Source of the DNA: Pseudomonadales bacterium
GTDB taxonomy: Bacteria; Pseudomonadota; Gammaproteobacteria; Pseudomonadales; Azotimanducaceae
NCBI GenBank assembly: GCA_019634925.1
Contig: JAHCAL010000002.1
Coordinates: 434,001-498,000 of the forward strand
Reading direction: 5' to 3'
Length of the DNA stretch: 64,000 nucleotides
In this document: piece by piece, positions 42,529 through 50,827 of the stretch
Numbering within the stretch: the stretch's first letter is position 1
Layout of the letters: each line of letters begins with the position of its first letter
The notes under the pieces: generated by a model
What the model was told of the DNA's origin: nothing
The model's input: only the letters and a program-made list of their open reading frames with translations
Databases searched by the model: none
Program-made: the position numbers and the translations under genes

Positions 42529-43683
42529 GTGACAGACTCGAGACCCAACATCGAGGCCGCTTACGGCGCGGAGCTTCTACCACCTGGCATCAGCTCGCGG
42601 TTCGTCGACAACGGCCGCGGACTGAACATGCACCTGCTCGAAGCGGGACGGCCCGGCAACCCGGCGGTGCTCCTGCTGCACGGCTTCCCGGAACTCGCGT
42701 TCAGCTGGCGCAAGGTGCTGCTACCGCTGGCGGACGCGGGCTACCACGTACTCGCGCCCGACCAGCGCGGTTACGGCCGCACCACCGGCTGGGACGACCG
42801 CTACGACGGCGACGTCCATTCCTTCCGCTACCTGAACCTCGTCGCCGACCTGGTGGGCCTGCTCGACCGCCTCGGCATCCGCTCGGTCAAGGCGGTCGTC
42901 GGTCACGACTTCGGCTCACCCGTTGCGGCCTGGGCCGCGCTGACGCGGCCCGAGCTGTTCCGAGCGGTGGTGCTGATGAGCGCGCCGTTTGCCGGCCAAA
43001 CGGCGGCACCTGCGGGGGCGAAGGCCCCCGGCGCATCCGGTCGCCCGGACATGCAGACCGCGCTGGCCGCCCTGCCGCGCCCGCGCAAGCACTACATGTG
43101 GTACTATCCCACCCGCGCGGCCGACCAGCACATGCGTCAGCCCCCGCAGGGCCTCCACGACTTTCTGCGCGCTTACTATCACGTCAAGAGCGCCGACTTT
43201 GCGGAGAACGATCCAAGCCCGCTCGACGGCTGGACGGCAGCGGAACTTGCGCGCCTCCCGACCTACTACGTCATGAATCTCGAGCAGGACATGCCGGCTA
43301 CGGTCGAACCGGACATGCCGTCCGCCGCACGGATCGCCGCCTGCACCTGGCTGACCGAAGCGGAACTGTCCGTATACGTCAGGGAATACGCACGCACCGG
43401 ATTCCAGGGCGGTCTCAACTGGTACCGCTGTGCGATCGATCCCGCGTGTACCGCCGAGCTCGCGGGCTGGGCGGGGCGAAAGATCGAGGTGCCTGCCGCC
43501 TTCATCGGCGGCCGGCAGGACTGGGGGGTGTTCCAGACGCCCGGGGCGCTCGAGCGCATGGAGACCACCGCCTGCGCCGATTACCGCGGCACACTCCTGC
43601 TCGCCGGCGCCGGGCACTGGGTGCAGCAGGAGCAGGCCGGCGCGACGACACAACGCCTGCTCGAATTCCTTTCGGGCACCTGA
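42529..43683 (+). CDS. Alpha/beta hydrolase, epoxide hydrolase-like
   Basis: A 384-residue alpha/beta hydrolase. LLLHGFPELAFSWRKVLLPL supplies the HG oxyanion motif, GHDFGS the nucleophile Asp127, and LAGAGHWVQQEQA the catalytic His. A cap domain with paired tyrosines (RKHYMWYYP, GLNWYRCAID) fits an epoxide hydrolase. The start is GTG 42529. A similar but shorter enzyme is encoded at 48968-49903. The substrate is unknown. Confidence 0.87.
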   Translation: MTDSRPNIEAAYGAELLPPGISSRFVDNGRGLNMHLLEAGRPGNPAVLLLHGFPELAFSWRKVLLPLADAGYHVLAPDQRGYGRTTGWDDRYDGDVHSFRYLNLVADLVGLLDRLGIRSVKAVVGHDFGSPVAAWAALTRPELFRAVVLMSAPFAGQTAAPAGAKAPGASGRPDMQTALAALPRPRKHYMWYYPTRAADQHMRQPPQGLHDFLRAYYHVKSADFAENDPSPLDGWTAAELARLPTYYVMNLEQDMPATVEPDMPSAARIAACTWLTEAELSVYVREYARTGFQGGLNWYRCAIDPACTAELAGWAGRKIEVPAAFIGGRQDWGVFQTPGALERMETTACADYRGTLLLAGAGHWVQQEQAGATTQRLLEFLSGT

Positions 43684-43687
43684 ACGG

Positions 43688-44872
43688 CTATGCGGCAGCC
43701 ACCGACGGATGGTCGTGCAGATCGCGCGGCAACGCCGGGCCCATCAGGTCGATGAAGTTGTCACGATAGAAACGGCGCCGGGCAATCGCGCTGGTCGCGC
43801 CGAGGTTCTCCTCGAAGCGTTTCACCGGATTGCGCCCGCCCTCGACGTGCGGGAAGTCGGAGGAGAACATCAACATCGCCTCGCTCGAGTTCTCGATGAT
43901 CCAGCCCGTGGGTTCATGGGGATACGGCGTCACCCGGAACTGGCGCTTCAGGATCTCGCTCGGCAGATCGGACAGCTTCTGCAAACGTTCCTCGCCCTTG
44001 CGGAAGGCATGGAAACCGGAGTCGAGAAACCGCATCCAGCTCGGCAACCATGAAGCACCGAGTTCGATGGCACCGAACTTCAGCCGCGGGAACCGGTCGA
44101 GCACGCCGTCGAAGACCAGCGCTGCCATGGTCTGCCACAGCGACAGGGGAATCGCCATGAAGCTGAGGCCGGTGAAGTTCTCGGCGCCGCCGTGGAAATC
44201 CAGTACGCGCGGCAACCCGTTCTCGAAGTAGGCCGGGCGCATCTTCTCCTCGCCGCCGACGTGGAACAGGATCGGCACGCCCGCCTCCTCGGCGGTCGCC
44301 CAGAGCGGATCCAGGGCCACGTGGCTCGGGCTGTGGCGCGCCGGACACGCCGACGGGATGATCAAACCCCGGCAGCCGAGTTCGATCGCCTCGCGGGCGA
44401 TCACGGGCGCTGCCGTGAAGTCCACCAGCGGCACGTATCCGGTCGCGAGCAGGCGCCGGTCGACGGTACAGAAGTCGGTGTTCATGCGGTTGTGGGCGCG
44501 CGCCGCGGCGAGCGCGAGCGCGACGTCGTCGCCATCGTCGAGCCCGTAGTTGCCGAGCGCCGCGGTGGTGAAGACGAGCTGGCTGGTGAAGCCGAGCAGG
44601 TCCAGCGTGCGCGGCCGATCGTCGCGCCGGAACGCGCCGAGCGCCAGGTGGTTCTTGCGCAGCAGCAGGTTGGCTTCGTCGCCGGCACGGAACGCCGGAT
44701 CGTCGTGCCTGGCGGCCGCTTCCGCCTGCGACCCGGAGCTCACCAGCTTCGGACCCAGTCGGGCCGCAAAGTCGTCGCGATAACGCGCCTCGAAATAGTC
44801 GAGGATCGTCTCCGGGAGCTCCATCACATGGGAATCGGCGTCGTGGACCGTCCGGTTTTCGATATAGGCCAT
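43688..44872 (-). CDS. Amidohydrolase 2 family (ACMSD-like) metal hydrolase/decarboxylase
   Basis: A 394-residue TIM-barrel protein of PF04909. Metal-binding candidates are VHDADSHVMELPETILDYF near the N-terminus, ILFHVGGEEKMRPA in the middle, and FSSDFPHVEGGRNPVKRFEE near the C-terminus, the usual Asp-His signature. The family includes decarboxylases and C-C hydrolases acting on aromatic or ring-cleavage acids. ATG 44872 begins the family's MAYIENR start and has GGGGAG upstream; a longer frame to 45742 crosses a divergent gene. The 3' end converges with the epoxide hydrolase 4 bp away. Confidence 0.88.
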   Translation of the reverse strand: MAYIENRTVHDADSHVMELPETILDYFEARYRDDFAARLGPKLVSSGSQAEAAARHDDPAFRAGDEANLLLRKNHLALGAFRRDDRPRTLDLLGFTSQLVFTTAALGNYGLDDGDDVALALAAARAHNRMNTDFCTVDRRLLATGYVPLVDFTAAPVIAREAIELGCRGLIIPSACPARHSPSHVALDPLWATAEEAGVPILFHVGGEEKMRPAYFENGLPRVLDFHGGAENFTGLSFMAIPLSLWQTMAALVFDGVLDRFPRLKFGAIELGASWLPSWMRFLDSGFHAFRKGEERLQKLSDLPSEILKRQFRVTPYPHEPTGWIIENSSEAMLMFSSDFPHVEGGRNPVKRFEENLGATSAIARRRFYRDNFIDLMGPALPRDLHDHPSVAAA

Positions 44873-45031
44873 GGCGAATCTCCCCTCCACCCGGTTTCCG
44901 ATCGAGGATACCCGGCACGGTGGGGCCCGATCCAGCAACCGGTCCGGTCGATGGGGTTCGCGCGGGAACGGCTCGGGTCGCGGCGTCCACCCGTGGTAAC
45001 GTCGGCGGATCACAGGGATCCGGATTTCACG

Positions 45032-45616
45032 ATGCGCATTCCGTCCAGCCAGGGCCACCTGGAGGCCCGACTCGACCGCCCCACCGAGCCTGCCGGCATC
45101 GCCGCCGTGCTCTGTCACCCGCACCCGCTCTATGGCGGCAGCCTGCACGACGGCGTGCTGGACCACGCGGCGCGTGCGCTGCTCGGCTGCGGCGTCAGCT
45201 GCCTGCGTTTCAACTTCCGTGGTGTCGGCGCAAGCGACGGCCGGTTCGACGGCGGTGATGGAGAAACCGACGATCTCATGGACGCCGTTGCCTGGCTGCG
45301 CGCAAACGAAACACCCCGGCAGCTCTGGCTCGCCGGCTACTCGTTCGGCGCACACGTGGTCTGGCAGGCTCTCGGCCGGGGTGGCGAAGCGGACCGCGTA
45401 CTGCTGGTGGCGCCGCCGGTCGGCCGGATGGCTTTCGCGGTACGCCGGCTCGCCTGTCCCGTGGACGTGTTTGCCGGCGACGCGGATGAATTCATCGATC
45501 AGCAGGCTCTCGCGGCCTGGGACGGCGTAAACGTCCACCTGCTGGCCGGAGCCGATCATTTCTTCGTCGGCTGCGGAGCCGACCTCGAGCGGCGGATCGA
45601 ACTCGCGGTCGGGTGA
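45032..45616 (+). CDS. Small alpha/beta hydrolase
   Basis: A 194-residue alpha/beta hydrolase without a cap. AAVLCHPHPLYGGSLHDGVL is the typical N-terminal signature of this small dienelactone-hydrolase-like group. The nucleophile elbow is AGYSFGAHV, and the C-terminal Asp and His lie in VFAGDADEFIDQ and LLAGADHFFVG. ATG 45032 is the first start matching the family N-terminus. It is divergent from the amidohydrolase gene with 159 bp between them. Confidence 0.88.
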   Translation: MRIPSSQGHLEARLDRPTEPAGIAAVLCHPHPLYGGSLHDGVLDHAARALLGCGVSCLRFNFRGVGASDGRFDGGDGETDDLMDAVAWLRANETPRQLWLAGYSFGAHVVWQALGRGGEADRVLLVAPPVGRMAFAVRRLACPVDVFAGDADEFIDQQALAAWDGVNVHLLAGADHFFVGCGADLERRIELAVG

Positions 45617-45626
45617 GCGCCGCCGG

Positions 45627-46316
45627 TCAGGGGATGGCGACGCCCGCAAGCCAGGGATGTGCCCAGTACAGGAGTCCGTAGCCGGCCAGACCCACCGCGA
45701 TCGGCAGCAGCAGTTCCTTCGGGACCAGGCGATTGCGCCCACCGATGATGGCCGCGAAGGGAACGTTCGAAGTCGCTGCCGCGAACGGTGCCCAGTCCGC
45801 GCCCAGCCTTGCCGCTTTCTTGCGATCGATCAGTACACCGCCGGCGAGCCCGAGCACCAGGAACGTGCCGAAGAACACGACCGACACCTGGTCGCCGTTG
45901 GCCGCGAGATGCACGGCCGCCCAGAGCACGATCGACCACTGCAGCGGATGGCGCGTGATGCGATTGACCCCGCGGGCCATCCGGTCGACCGCGCCGGCCG
46001 CTCCGAGCGCGCCTTCCATGCCCACCGCGGTCGGATTGCGCACCAGGAAACCGCCGAGCAGCAGGATCGACGCGATGGGCATCACCACCTTGGTCAGTTG
46101 GTAGAACTCGGGGTCGGGCAACCAGAAGTACGTATGGCGCGGCAGGTTGCCATACAACCAGATCATGAGCCCGAGGGTCAGGAACGCGAGCAGCGAATAA
46201 AAGCCGAGATAGCCGCGCTCGCCGAGGCGCGCGACGAGAATGGCGCGCAGCGGCGTGCTGCTGATGCCGAGGTGCGTACCGAGGAACAGGATACCGGCGA
46301 TCAACATGAGTTCCAT
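45627..46316 (-). CDS. NnrU family membrane protein
   Basis: A 229-residue polytopic membrane protein with about six helices and the NnrU signature: GTHLGISSTPLRAILVARLG at the start and VNRITRHPLQWSIVLWAAVH in the middle. The family is distantly related to isoprenylcysteine methyltransferases and was first linked to nitric oxide metabolism; the true activity here is not known. ATG 46316 has GGAGGCGG upstream; the longer open frame to 46988 is rejected because it overlaps the isomerase gene. Confidence 0.88.
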   Translation of the reverse strand: MELMLIAGILFLGTHLGISSTPLRAILVARLGERGYLGFYSLLAFLTLGLMIWLYGNLPRHTYFWLPDPEFYQLTKVVMPIASILLLGGFLVRNPTAVGMEGALGAAGAVDRMARGVNRITRHPLQWSIVLWAAVHLAANGDQVSVVFFGTFLVLGLAGGVLIDRKKAARLGADWAPFAAATSNVPFAAIIGGRNRLVPKELLLPIAVGLAGYGLLYWAHPWLAGVAIP

Positions 46317-46400
46317 GGTCCGCCTCCGATTTGACAGGCACGCATCATAGCGCGGATGCTCCTCGGCGCCAGGACTGCGACTGATGCGGAGCGATCGAAC

Positions 46401-47174
46401 ATGAGTACGGGTGTCACGAAGGGCGGCGTCGCGGCGCCCGCCATCGGCATTCAGCTGTATTCGCTGCGCGAACGGATCGCCGCCATGGGGCTCGCGCACG
46501 TGCTGGAGGAAGTCGCCGCCATGGGTTTCGCCGGAGTGGAGCTCGCCGGCCTGCACGATCTTTCGGCAGCTACGTTTCGCGACACGCTTGCCCGCCTGGG
46601 CCTGCAACTGGCGGCCGCACACGTGCCGCTTCCCGACCGGGACGGCTTTACCGCCCTGCTCGATGCCGAGGCCGCCATCGGCGCGAAACGGATCGTGGTC
46701 GCGTTCCAGCCACCCGAGTGTTTTGCCGACGCGCCGGCCATCGCCGGAACGGCGCAGCGGCTGAACGCGCTCGCGGCCGCGGCCCGGCGTTACGGCATGA
46801 CGCTCGGCTACCACAATCATCACTGGGAGTTCGCGAGCCGTATCGACGGCCGGCCCGCGCACGACATCCTGTTCGCCGACCTCGATCCCGCCGTGTTCGC
46901 CGAGATCGACACCTACTGGGCCCGGGTCGGCGGCGCCGACCCCGTCGCGCTCGTGACCGGATTCGCCGGGCGCGCGTCGCTGCTCCACCTGAAGGACGGC
47001 CCGCTCGACGACCCGCGGTCACCGATGACCGCGCTCGGCACGGGCCGCATGGACATCCCGGCGCTGCTCGCGGTCAGCCGCGCGGCGTGGCACATCGTCG
47101 AACTCGACCGCTGCGCCACGGACATGCTGGCGGCGGTCCGCGCGAGCCACGCATTCCTCGCCCGGCACGCCTGA
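46401..47174 (+). CDS. Xylose-isomerase-like TIM-barrel (sugar phosphate isomerase/epimerase family)
   Basis: A 257-residue AP-endonuclease-2-type TIM barrel. IGIQLYSLRERIAAMGLAHV begins the barrel, GYHNHHWEFASRIDGRP carries metal-binding histidines, FAEIDTYWARVGGADPVAL an acidic ligand, and SLLHLKDGPLDD a further His. It may epimerise or isomerise a sugar-like metabolite. ATG 46401 is preferred over ATG 46356, which adds 15 residues with no homology. It is the first of a run of four plus-strand genes. Confidence 0.87.
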   Translation: MSTGVTKGGVAAPAIGIQLYSLRERIAAMGLAHVLEEVAAMGFAGVELAGLHDLSAATFRDTLARLGLQLAAAHVPLPDRDGFTALLDAEAAIGAKRIVVAFQPPECFADAPAIAGTAQRLNALAAAARRYGMTLGYHNHHWEFASRIDGRPAHDILFADLDPAVFAEIDTYWARVGGADPVALVTGFAGRASLLHLKDGPLDDPRSPMTALGTGRMDIPALLAVSRAAWHIVELDRCATDMLAAVRASHAFLARHA

Positions 47175-47246
47175 ACCGTTGTATCTCCCCCGGCCTTTGA
47201 ACGACACTCACCGGCTCACTTTTCGATCCAAACCGCCGGGGGGCAA

Positions 47247-48116
47247 ATGAAAGATCTGGCAGGCAAGGTCGCGTTCGTGACCGGTGGCGCGAGCGGCATG
47301 GGACTCGCGATGGTGCGCGCATTCGCCGCCGCCGGCATGAAGGTGGTGGTGGCGGACATCGAACAGCAGGCGCTCGACGCCGTACGCGATGAGTTCGCCG
47401 GCAGCAATGCGGAAATCCTGACGGTCCGGCTCGACGTCACGGACCGCGACGCGATGGCCCGCGCGGCGGACGCAGCAGAATCCGCCTTCGGCCGCGTCCA
47501 CGTGCTCTGCAACAACGCCGGCGTGGCAGTGGGCGGCACCATCGACACCATGAGCTACCAGGACTGGGACTGGGTACTGCGCGTGAATCTCGACGGCGTG
47601 GTGAACGGCATCCAGACCTTCGTCCCGCGCATGCTCGCGCATGGCGAGGGCGGCCACATCGTGAACACCGCGTCCATGGCTGGCCACATGGCCGTCCCCG
47701 GCATGTCGGTCTACAACACGTCGAAGTTCGCGGTGGTCGGGATGTCCGAGACCTTGCACGTCGAACTCGCCTCGCACGGCATCGGCGTGTCTGTGCTCTG
47801 CCCGGGCGTCGTTCGCACCAACATCTTCGATTCCGGGCGCAATCGGCCGGCCGAACTCGCCGGCGAGCGCGACACCGCGAGCGCGCTGCTGGCGGCCGAC
47901 GTCGACGACGCCGAGCGCAAGGCGCGCATCGACCAGCTGCTGGCCAATGCGCTCGACCCGTCGGTCGTCGGTGACATGGTGGTGCACGCCATCCAGACCG
48001 ACGAGCTGTACATCTTCACGCATCCGGAACTGAAACAGTTCACTGATGCCCGCGCAGCCCAGATGCAGGACGCATTCGCGCGCTGGTCCGCCTATCGCCA
48101 CCAACACGGAGTCTGA
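47247..48116 (+). CDS. Short-chain dehydrogenase/reductase
   Basis: A 289-residue classical SDR. Cofactor motif TGGASGMG, then CNNAGVAVGG, active-site Ser in NTASMAGHMAVPG and catalytic YNTSK. ADIEQQALDA after the second strand (Asp) suggests NAD(H) preference. GGGGGGCAA precedes ATG 47247. The C-terminus after the fold is longer than usual (about 60 residues). The next SDR gene starts 2 bp after its stop, so the two are probably translated together. Confidence 0.92.
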   Translation: MKDLAGKVAFVTGGASGMGLAMVRAFAAAGMKVVVADIEQQALDAVRDEFAGSNAEILTVRLDVTDRDAMARAADAAESAFGRVHVLCNNAGVAVGGTIDTMSYQDWDWVLRVNLDGVVNGIQTFVPRMLAHGEGGHIVNTASMAGHMAVPGMSVYNTSKFAVVGMSETLHVELASHGIGVSVLCPGVVRTNIFDSGRNRPAELAGERDTASALLAADVDDAERKARIDQLLANALDPSVVGDMVVHAIQTDELYIFTHPELKQFTDARAAQMQDAFARWSAYRHQHGV

Positions 48117-48118
48117 GC

Positions 48119-48937
48119 ATGGATCGTCTCGCCGGAAAAATCGCCCTCGTCACGGGCGCTGCGCGCGGCCTCGGCGCGCAGATCGCTCGCCGCTTCGCCG
48201 AGGAAGGCGCGACGGTGATCGTCAACGACCTGAACCTCGCCGCGGCAGAGGCAACTGCGAAGACTTTGGGTGGCCATGCGCTCGCCTGCGACGTTAGCGA
48301 CGCGGCATCGGTCACCCGCATGTTCGCGGAGCTGCGCGAAATCACCGGCGGGCGCCTCGACGTACTGGTGAACAATGCCGGGATCAGCGGCATGGAAGGC
48401 GACAACGCCGCACGGGCGCGCATCGCGCGCCTCGCGGAACAGGCGCTGGCCGGAGAGCAACCCGAAGAGTCGCTCAGCGGCGGGATCACCGACGTGAGCG
48501 ACGCACAGTGGCACAGGATGATCGGCGTACACCTCGACGGCACGTTCTTCTGTTCCCGCGAAGCCGCGCGGATCATGATCCCGCAGAAGTCCGGCAACAT
48601 CGTCAACATGGGCAGCATCATGGGCACGTTCGGACGGCCGGGCGGGACCGCGTACTGTTCCGCCAAGGCCGGCATCCTCGGTTTCACGCGCGCACTGGCG
48701 CACGAACTCGCGGCGCATACCATCCGCGTGAACGCGATCGCACCAGGTTGGATCCTCACCGACATGACCGACCCGCTGAAGCCCATGCACCCCATGCTGG
48801 CGGCGCAGACCCCGCTCGGGCGGCTCGGCGAACCCGACGACATCGCCTGGGCCGCGGTCTACCTGGCGAGCGACGAAGCGAAATTCGTCACCGGACAGGT
48901 ACTGTCGCCGAACGGCGGCTGGTACATGAGTCAGTAG
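48119..48937 (+). CDS. Short-chain dehydrogenase/reductase
   Basis: A 272-residue classical SDR with TGAARGLGAQ, VNNAGISGMEG, Ser in NMGSIMGTFGRPGG and catalytic YCSAK. The end (GQVLSPNGGWYMSQ) fits a FabG-like enzyme. An insertion of about 30 residues between NNAG and the active site (RLAEQALAGEQPEESLSGG) is unusual. It lies directly after another SDR and before an epoxide hydrolase-like gene, which together could oxidise a diol or alcohol. Confidence 0.92.
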   Translation: MDRLAGKIALVTGAARGLGAQIARRFAEEGATVIVNDLNLAAAEATAKTLGGHALACDVSDAASVTRMFAELREITGGRLDVLVNNAGISGMEGDNAARARIARLAEQALAGEQPEESLSGGITDVSDAQWHRMIGVHLDGTFFCSREAARIMIPQKSGNIVNMGSIMGTFGRPGGTAYCSAKAGILGFTRALAHELAAHTIRVNAIAPGWILTDMTDPLKPMHPMLAAQTPLGRLGEPDDIAWAAVYLASDEAKFVTGQVLSPNGGWYMSQ

Positions 48938-48967
48938 CCCGTAGACCCGGTGACAAGGAGCAGAACG

Positions 48968-49903
48968 ATGGTCGAATTTCCGCAACCCACGCTGATCGAC
49001 GTCAACGGCATCACCCTGGAAGTGTTCGAGGCCGGTCGGCCCGGGCGCCCGATCGTGCTGTGTCACGGGTTTCCCGAACTCGCCTATTCGTGGCGGCACC
49101 AGGTCGCCCCGCTGGTGGCGGCCGGCTACCACGTGATCGCGCCGAACCAGCGTGGCTATGGCCACTCGTCCCGTCCGGGCCCGGTCGAGGACTACGATTT
49201 GCAGCACCTGTGCGGGGACCTGGTCGCGCTGCTCGATCACTACGGCTACGCAGACGCCATATTCGTGGGGCACGACTGGGGCGCGATCGTCGTGTGGGGC
49301 CTGGCCATGCTGCATCCCACGCGGGTCAGCGCGCTCGCCAACCTGTCGGTCCCGTTCCTTGAACGCGGGCCGGTGGAATGGGTGCAGGTCTGGGAACAGG
49401 CGCTGGGCGGCGACTTCTACATCGTGCATTTCAACCGCCAGCCCGGCGTGGCCGACGCCGTGTTCGACGCCAATGTCGAGCGCCTGCTCGGCAACCTGTA
49501 CCGGACACGCCAGTGGCTGGCCCCGCCGCGCGCGCCCAAGCCGGGCATGGCGCTGGTCAACCTGGCGCTGTCCGACGAACCGTCCGGCGATCCGCTCATG
49601 AGCCCCGCGGAACTGGCGGTGTTCGTCACGGCCTTCCGGCACTCCGGCTTCACCGGGCCGATCAACTGGTACCGCAACTTCACGCGCAACTGGAGCCTGC
49701 TCGCGAACGTCCCGCAACGGGTCGAGCAGCCGGTTCTCATGATCCACGGGCAGTACGACATGGTCCCGGCGAACCCGCGGCTCACCCAATTCGCCCCGCT
49801 GGCCGAGGTGCACACCCTGCCCTGCGGGCACTGGATCCAGCAGGAGGAGCCGGCACAGACCAATCGACTGCTGCTCGAGTGGCTCGGTCGGCGCGCAAAC
49901 TGA
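48968..49903 (+). CDS. Epoxide hydrolase-like alpha/beta hydrolase
   Basis: A 311-residue alpha/beta hydrolase. VLCHGFPELAYSWRHQVAPL contains the HGFP oxyanion motif, FVGHDWGAIVVWGL the nucleophile Asp103, GPINWYRNFTRNWSL one cap tyrosine, and LPCGHWIQQEEP the catalytic His. All key features of a soluble epoxide hydrolase are present. AAGGAG six to seven bases before ATG 48968 sets the start. It ends the SDR-SDR-hydrolase run. Confidence 0.9.
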   Translation: MVEFPQPTLIDVNGITLEVFEAGRPGRPIVLCHGFPELAYSWRHQVAPLVAAGYHVIAPNQRGYGHSSRPGPVEDYDLQHLCGDLVALLDHYGYADAIFVGHDWGAIVVWGLAMLHPTRVSALANLSVPFLERGPVEWVQVWEQALGGDFYIVHFNRQPGVADAVFDANVERLLGNLYRTRQWLAPPRAPKPGMALVNLALSDEPSGDPLMSPAELAVFVTAFRHSGFTGPINWYRNFTRNWSLLANVPQRVEQPVLMIHGQYDMVPANPRLTQFAPLAEVHTLPCGHWIQQEEPAQTNRLLLEWLGRRAN

Positions 49904-50073
49904 GGGAAAAACGCGCACGCCACGTGAAATCCTGCCGAGGCCTATTGTAAACTCCGCGTTAACCACTATGGCGGCCGGCCCGGCCCGGCGCCAGAGTGGG
50001 TCTCTGAGCAGAAGCCCGCACGAGCACAAGCAATCGCGATGAGTGGTCCGGACCCGGACCAAGGAAGTTCACG

Positions 50074-50391
50074 ATGTTCAGGCGCAAGCCTCCCAAGACA
50101 CCCCGTCTTACCGGGGTCGTCCGGCATCTCTTTCACGGCGTGGCCATCGAAACCGGCAGGTACGACTGCTGTGGGGCGGCGCGCGCGATCGGCGGCCAGC
50201 GCTTCCTGAGCGACGACGCGCCGCTGCTTCCCCTGGAAGGCTGCGATCGCCGGGACCAGTGCAGCTGCCGGTACCGGCACTATTCCGACCGGCGGACCGC
50301 CCTGCGCAGGGAAGTGGATGACGGATTGCCGGCACGCCTCGTCCTGGAGGAGAAGCGCAACGGAACCGGGCGCCGTATCACCGACGGCTGA
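50074..50391 (+). CDS. Small cysteine-rich hypothetical protein
   Basis: A 105-residue basic protein with five cysteines arranged as YDCCGAAR and [19 protein letters not shown]. The spacing suggests a small metal-binding or disulfide-linked site, and the CDRR-C-C-H-DRR pattern looks conserved rather than random. No signal peptide is present. AGGAAG precedes ATG 50074. The 170 bp upstream contain a TATTGTAAACT-type AT-rich stretch but no clear promoter. Its 3' end overlaps the converging Nudix gene by 14 bp. Function unknown. Confidence 0.75.
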   Translation: MFRRKPPKTPRLTGVVRHLFHGVAIETGRYDCCGAARAIGGQRFLSDDAPLLPLEGCDRRDQCSCRYRHYSDRRTALRREVDDGLPARLVLEEKRNGTGRRITDG

Positions 50392-50827
50392 GATCCGGCT
50401 TCGACCCCGCGGCGCACCGCTGCAGATAGTCCGACAGGATCCGCGCGTGATCGAATGCGAGCGGCGGCGGCGCCTCGGGGTCCCAGGCGAGCGCCGCACG
50501 GGCATCGTCGCCACCTCGAGGCATGCCGTGCGCCTGTCCGATGTACACCACCGAGACGGTGTGACCACGCGGATCCCGCGCCGGGTCGGAGTAGACGCCG
50601 AGCAGTCCGACAAGCGTCACCACGAGCCCGGTCTCCTCCCGCGCCTCGCGCACGGCAGCCTGCTCGACGGTTTCACCGATGTCCACGAACCCCCCCGGCA
50701 GCGCCCAGCCCGGCGGCGGACTGGCCCGCTCGATCAGCACGATCCGACCCGGGTCATCGAGCAGTTCGATGACGACGTCGACGGTGAGTAGCGGCGTAGT
50801 CGGGCGCGGCATGGCGGGTCTGGTCAT
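50378..50827 (-). CDS. Nudix hydrolase
   Basis: A 149-residue Nudix protein. The Nudix box [24 protein letters not shown] (split here as [12 protein letters not shown] and [12 protein letters not shown]) is complete. The N-terminus ([20 protein letters not shown]) resembles ADP-ribose or ADP-sugar pyrophosphatases. It starts in an ATGA overlap with the upstream peptidase gene and ends inside the small Cys-rich gene on the other strand (14 bp). Confidence 0.9.
   Translation of the reverse strand: MTRPAMPRPTTPLLTVDVVIELLDDPGRIVLIERASPPPGWALPGGFVDIGETVEQAAVREAREETGLVVTLVGLLGVYSDPARDPRGHTVSVVYIGQAHGMPRGGDDARAALAWDPEAPPPLAFDHARILSDYLQRCAAGSKPDLSRR

Noticed and set aside
48092-50062. A 656-codon minus-strand frame opposite the SDR and hydrolase genes
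   Set aside because: It covers two genes with intact catalytic motifs on the other strand and has no domain of its own.
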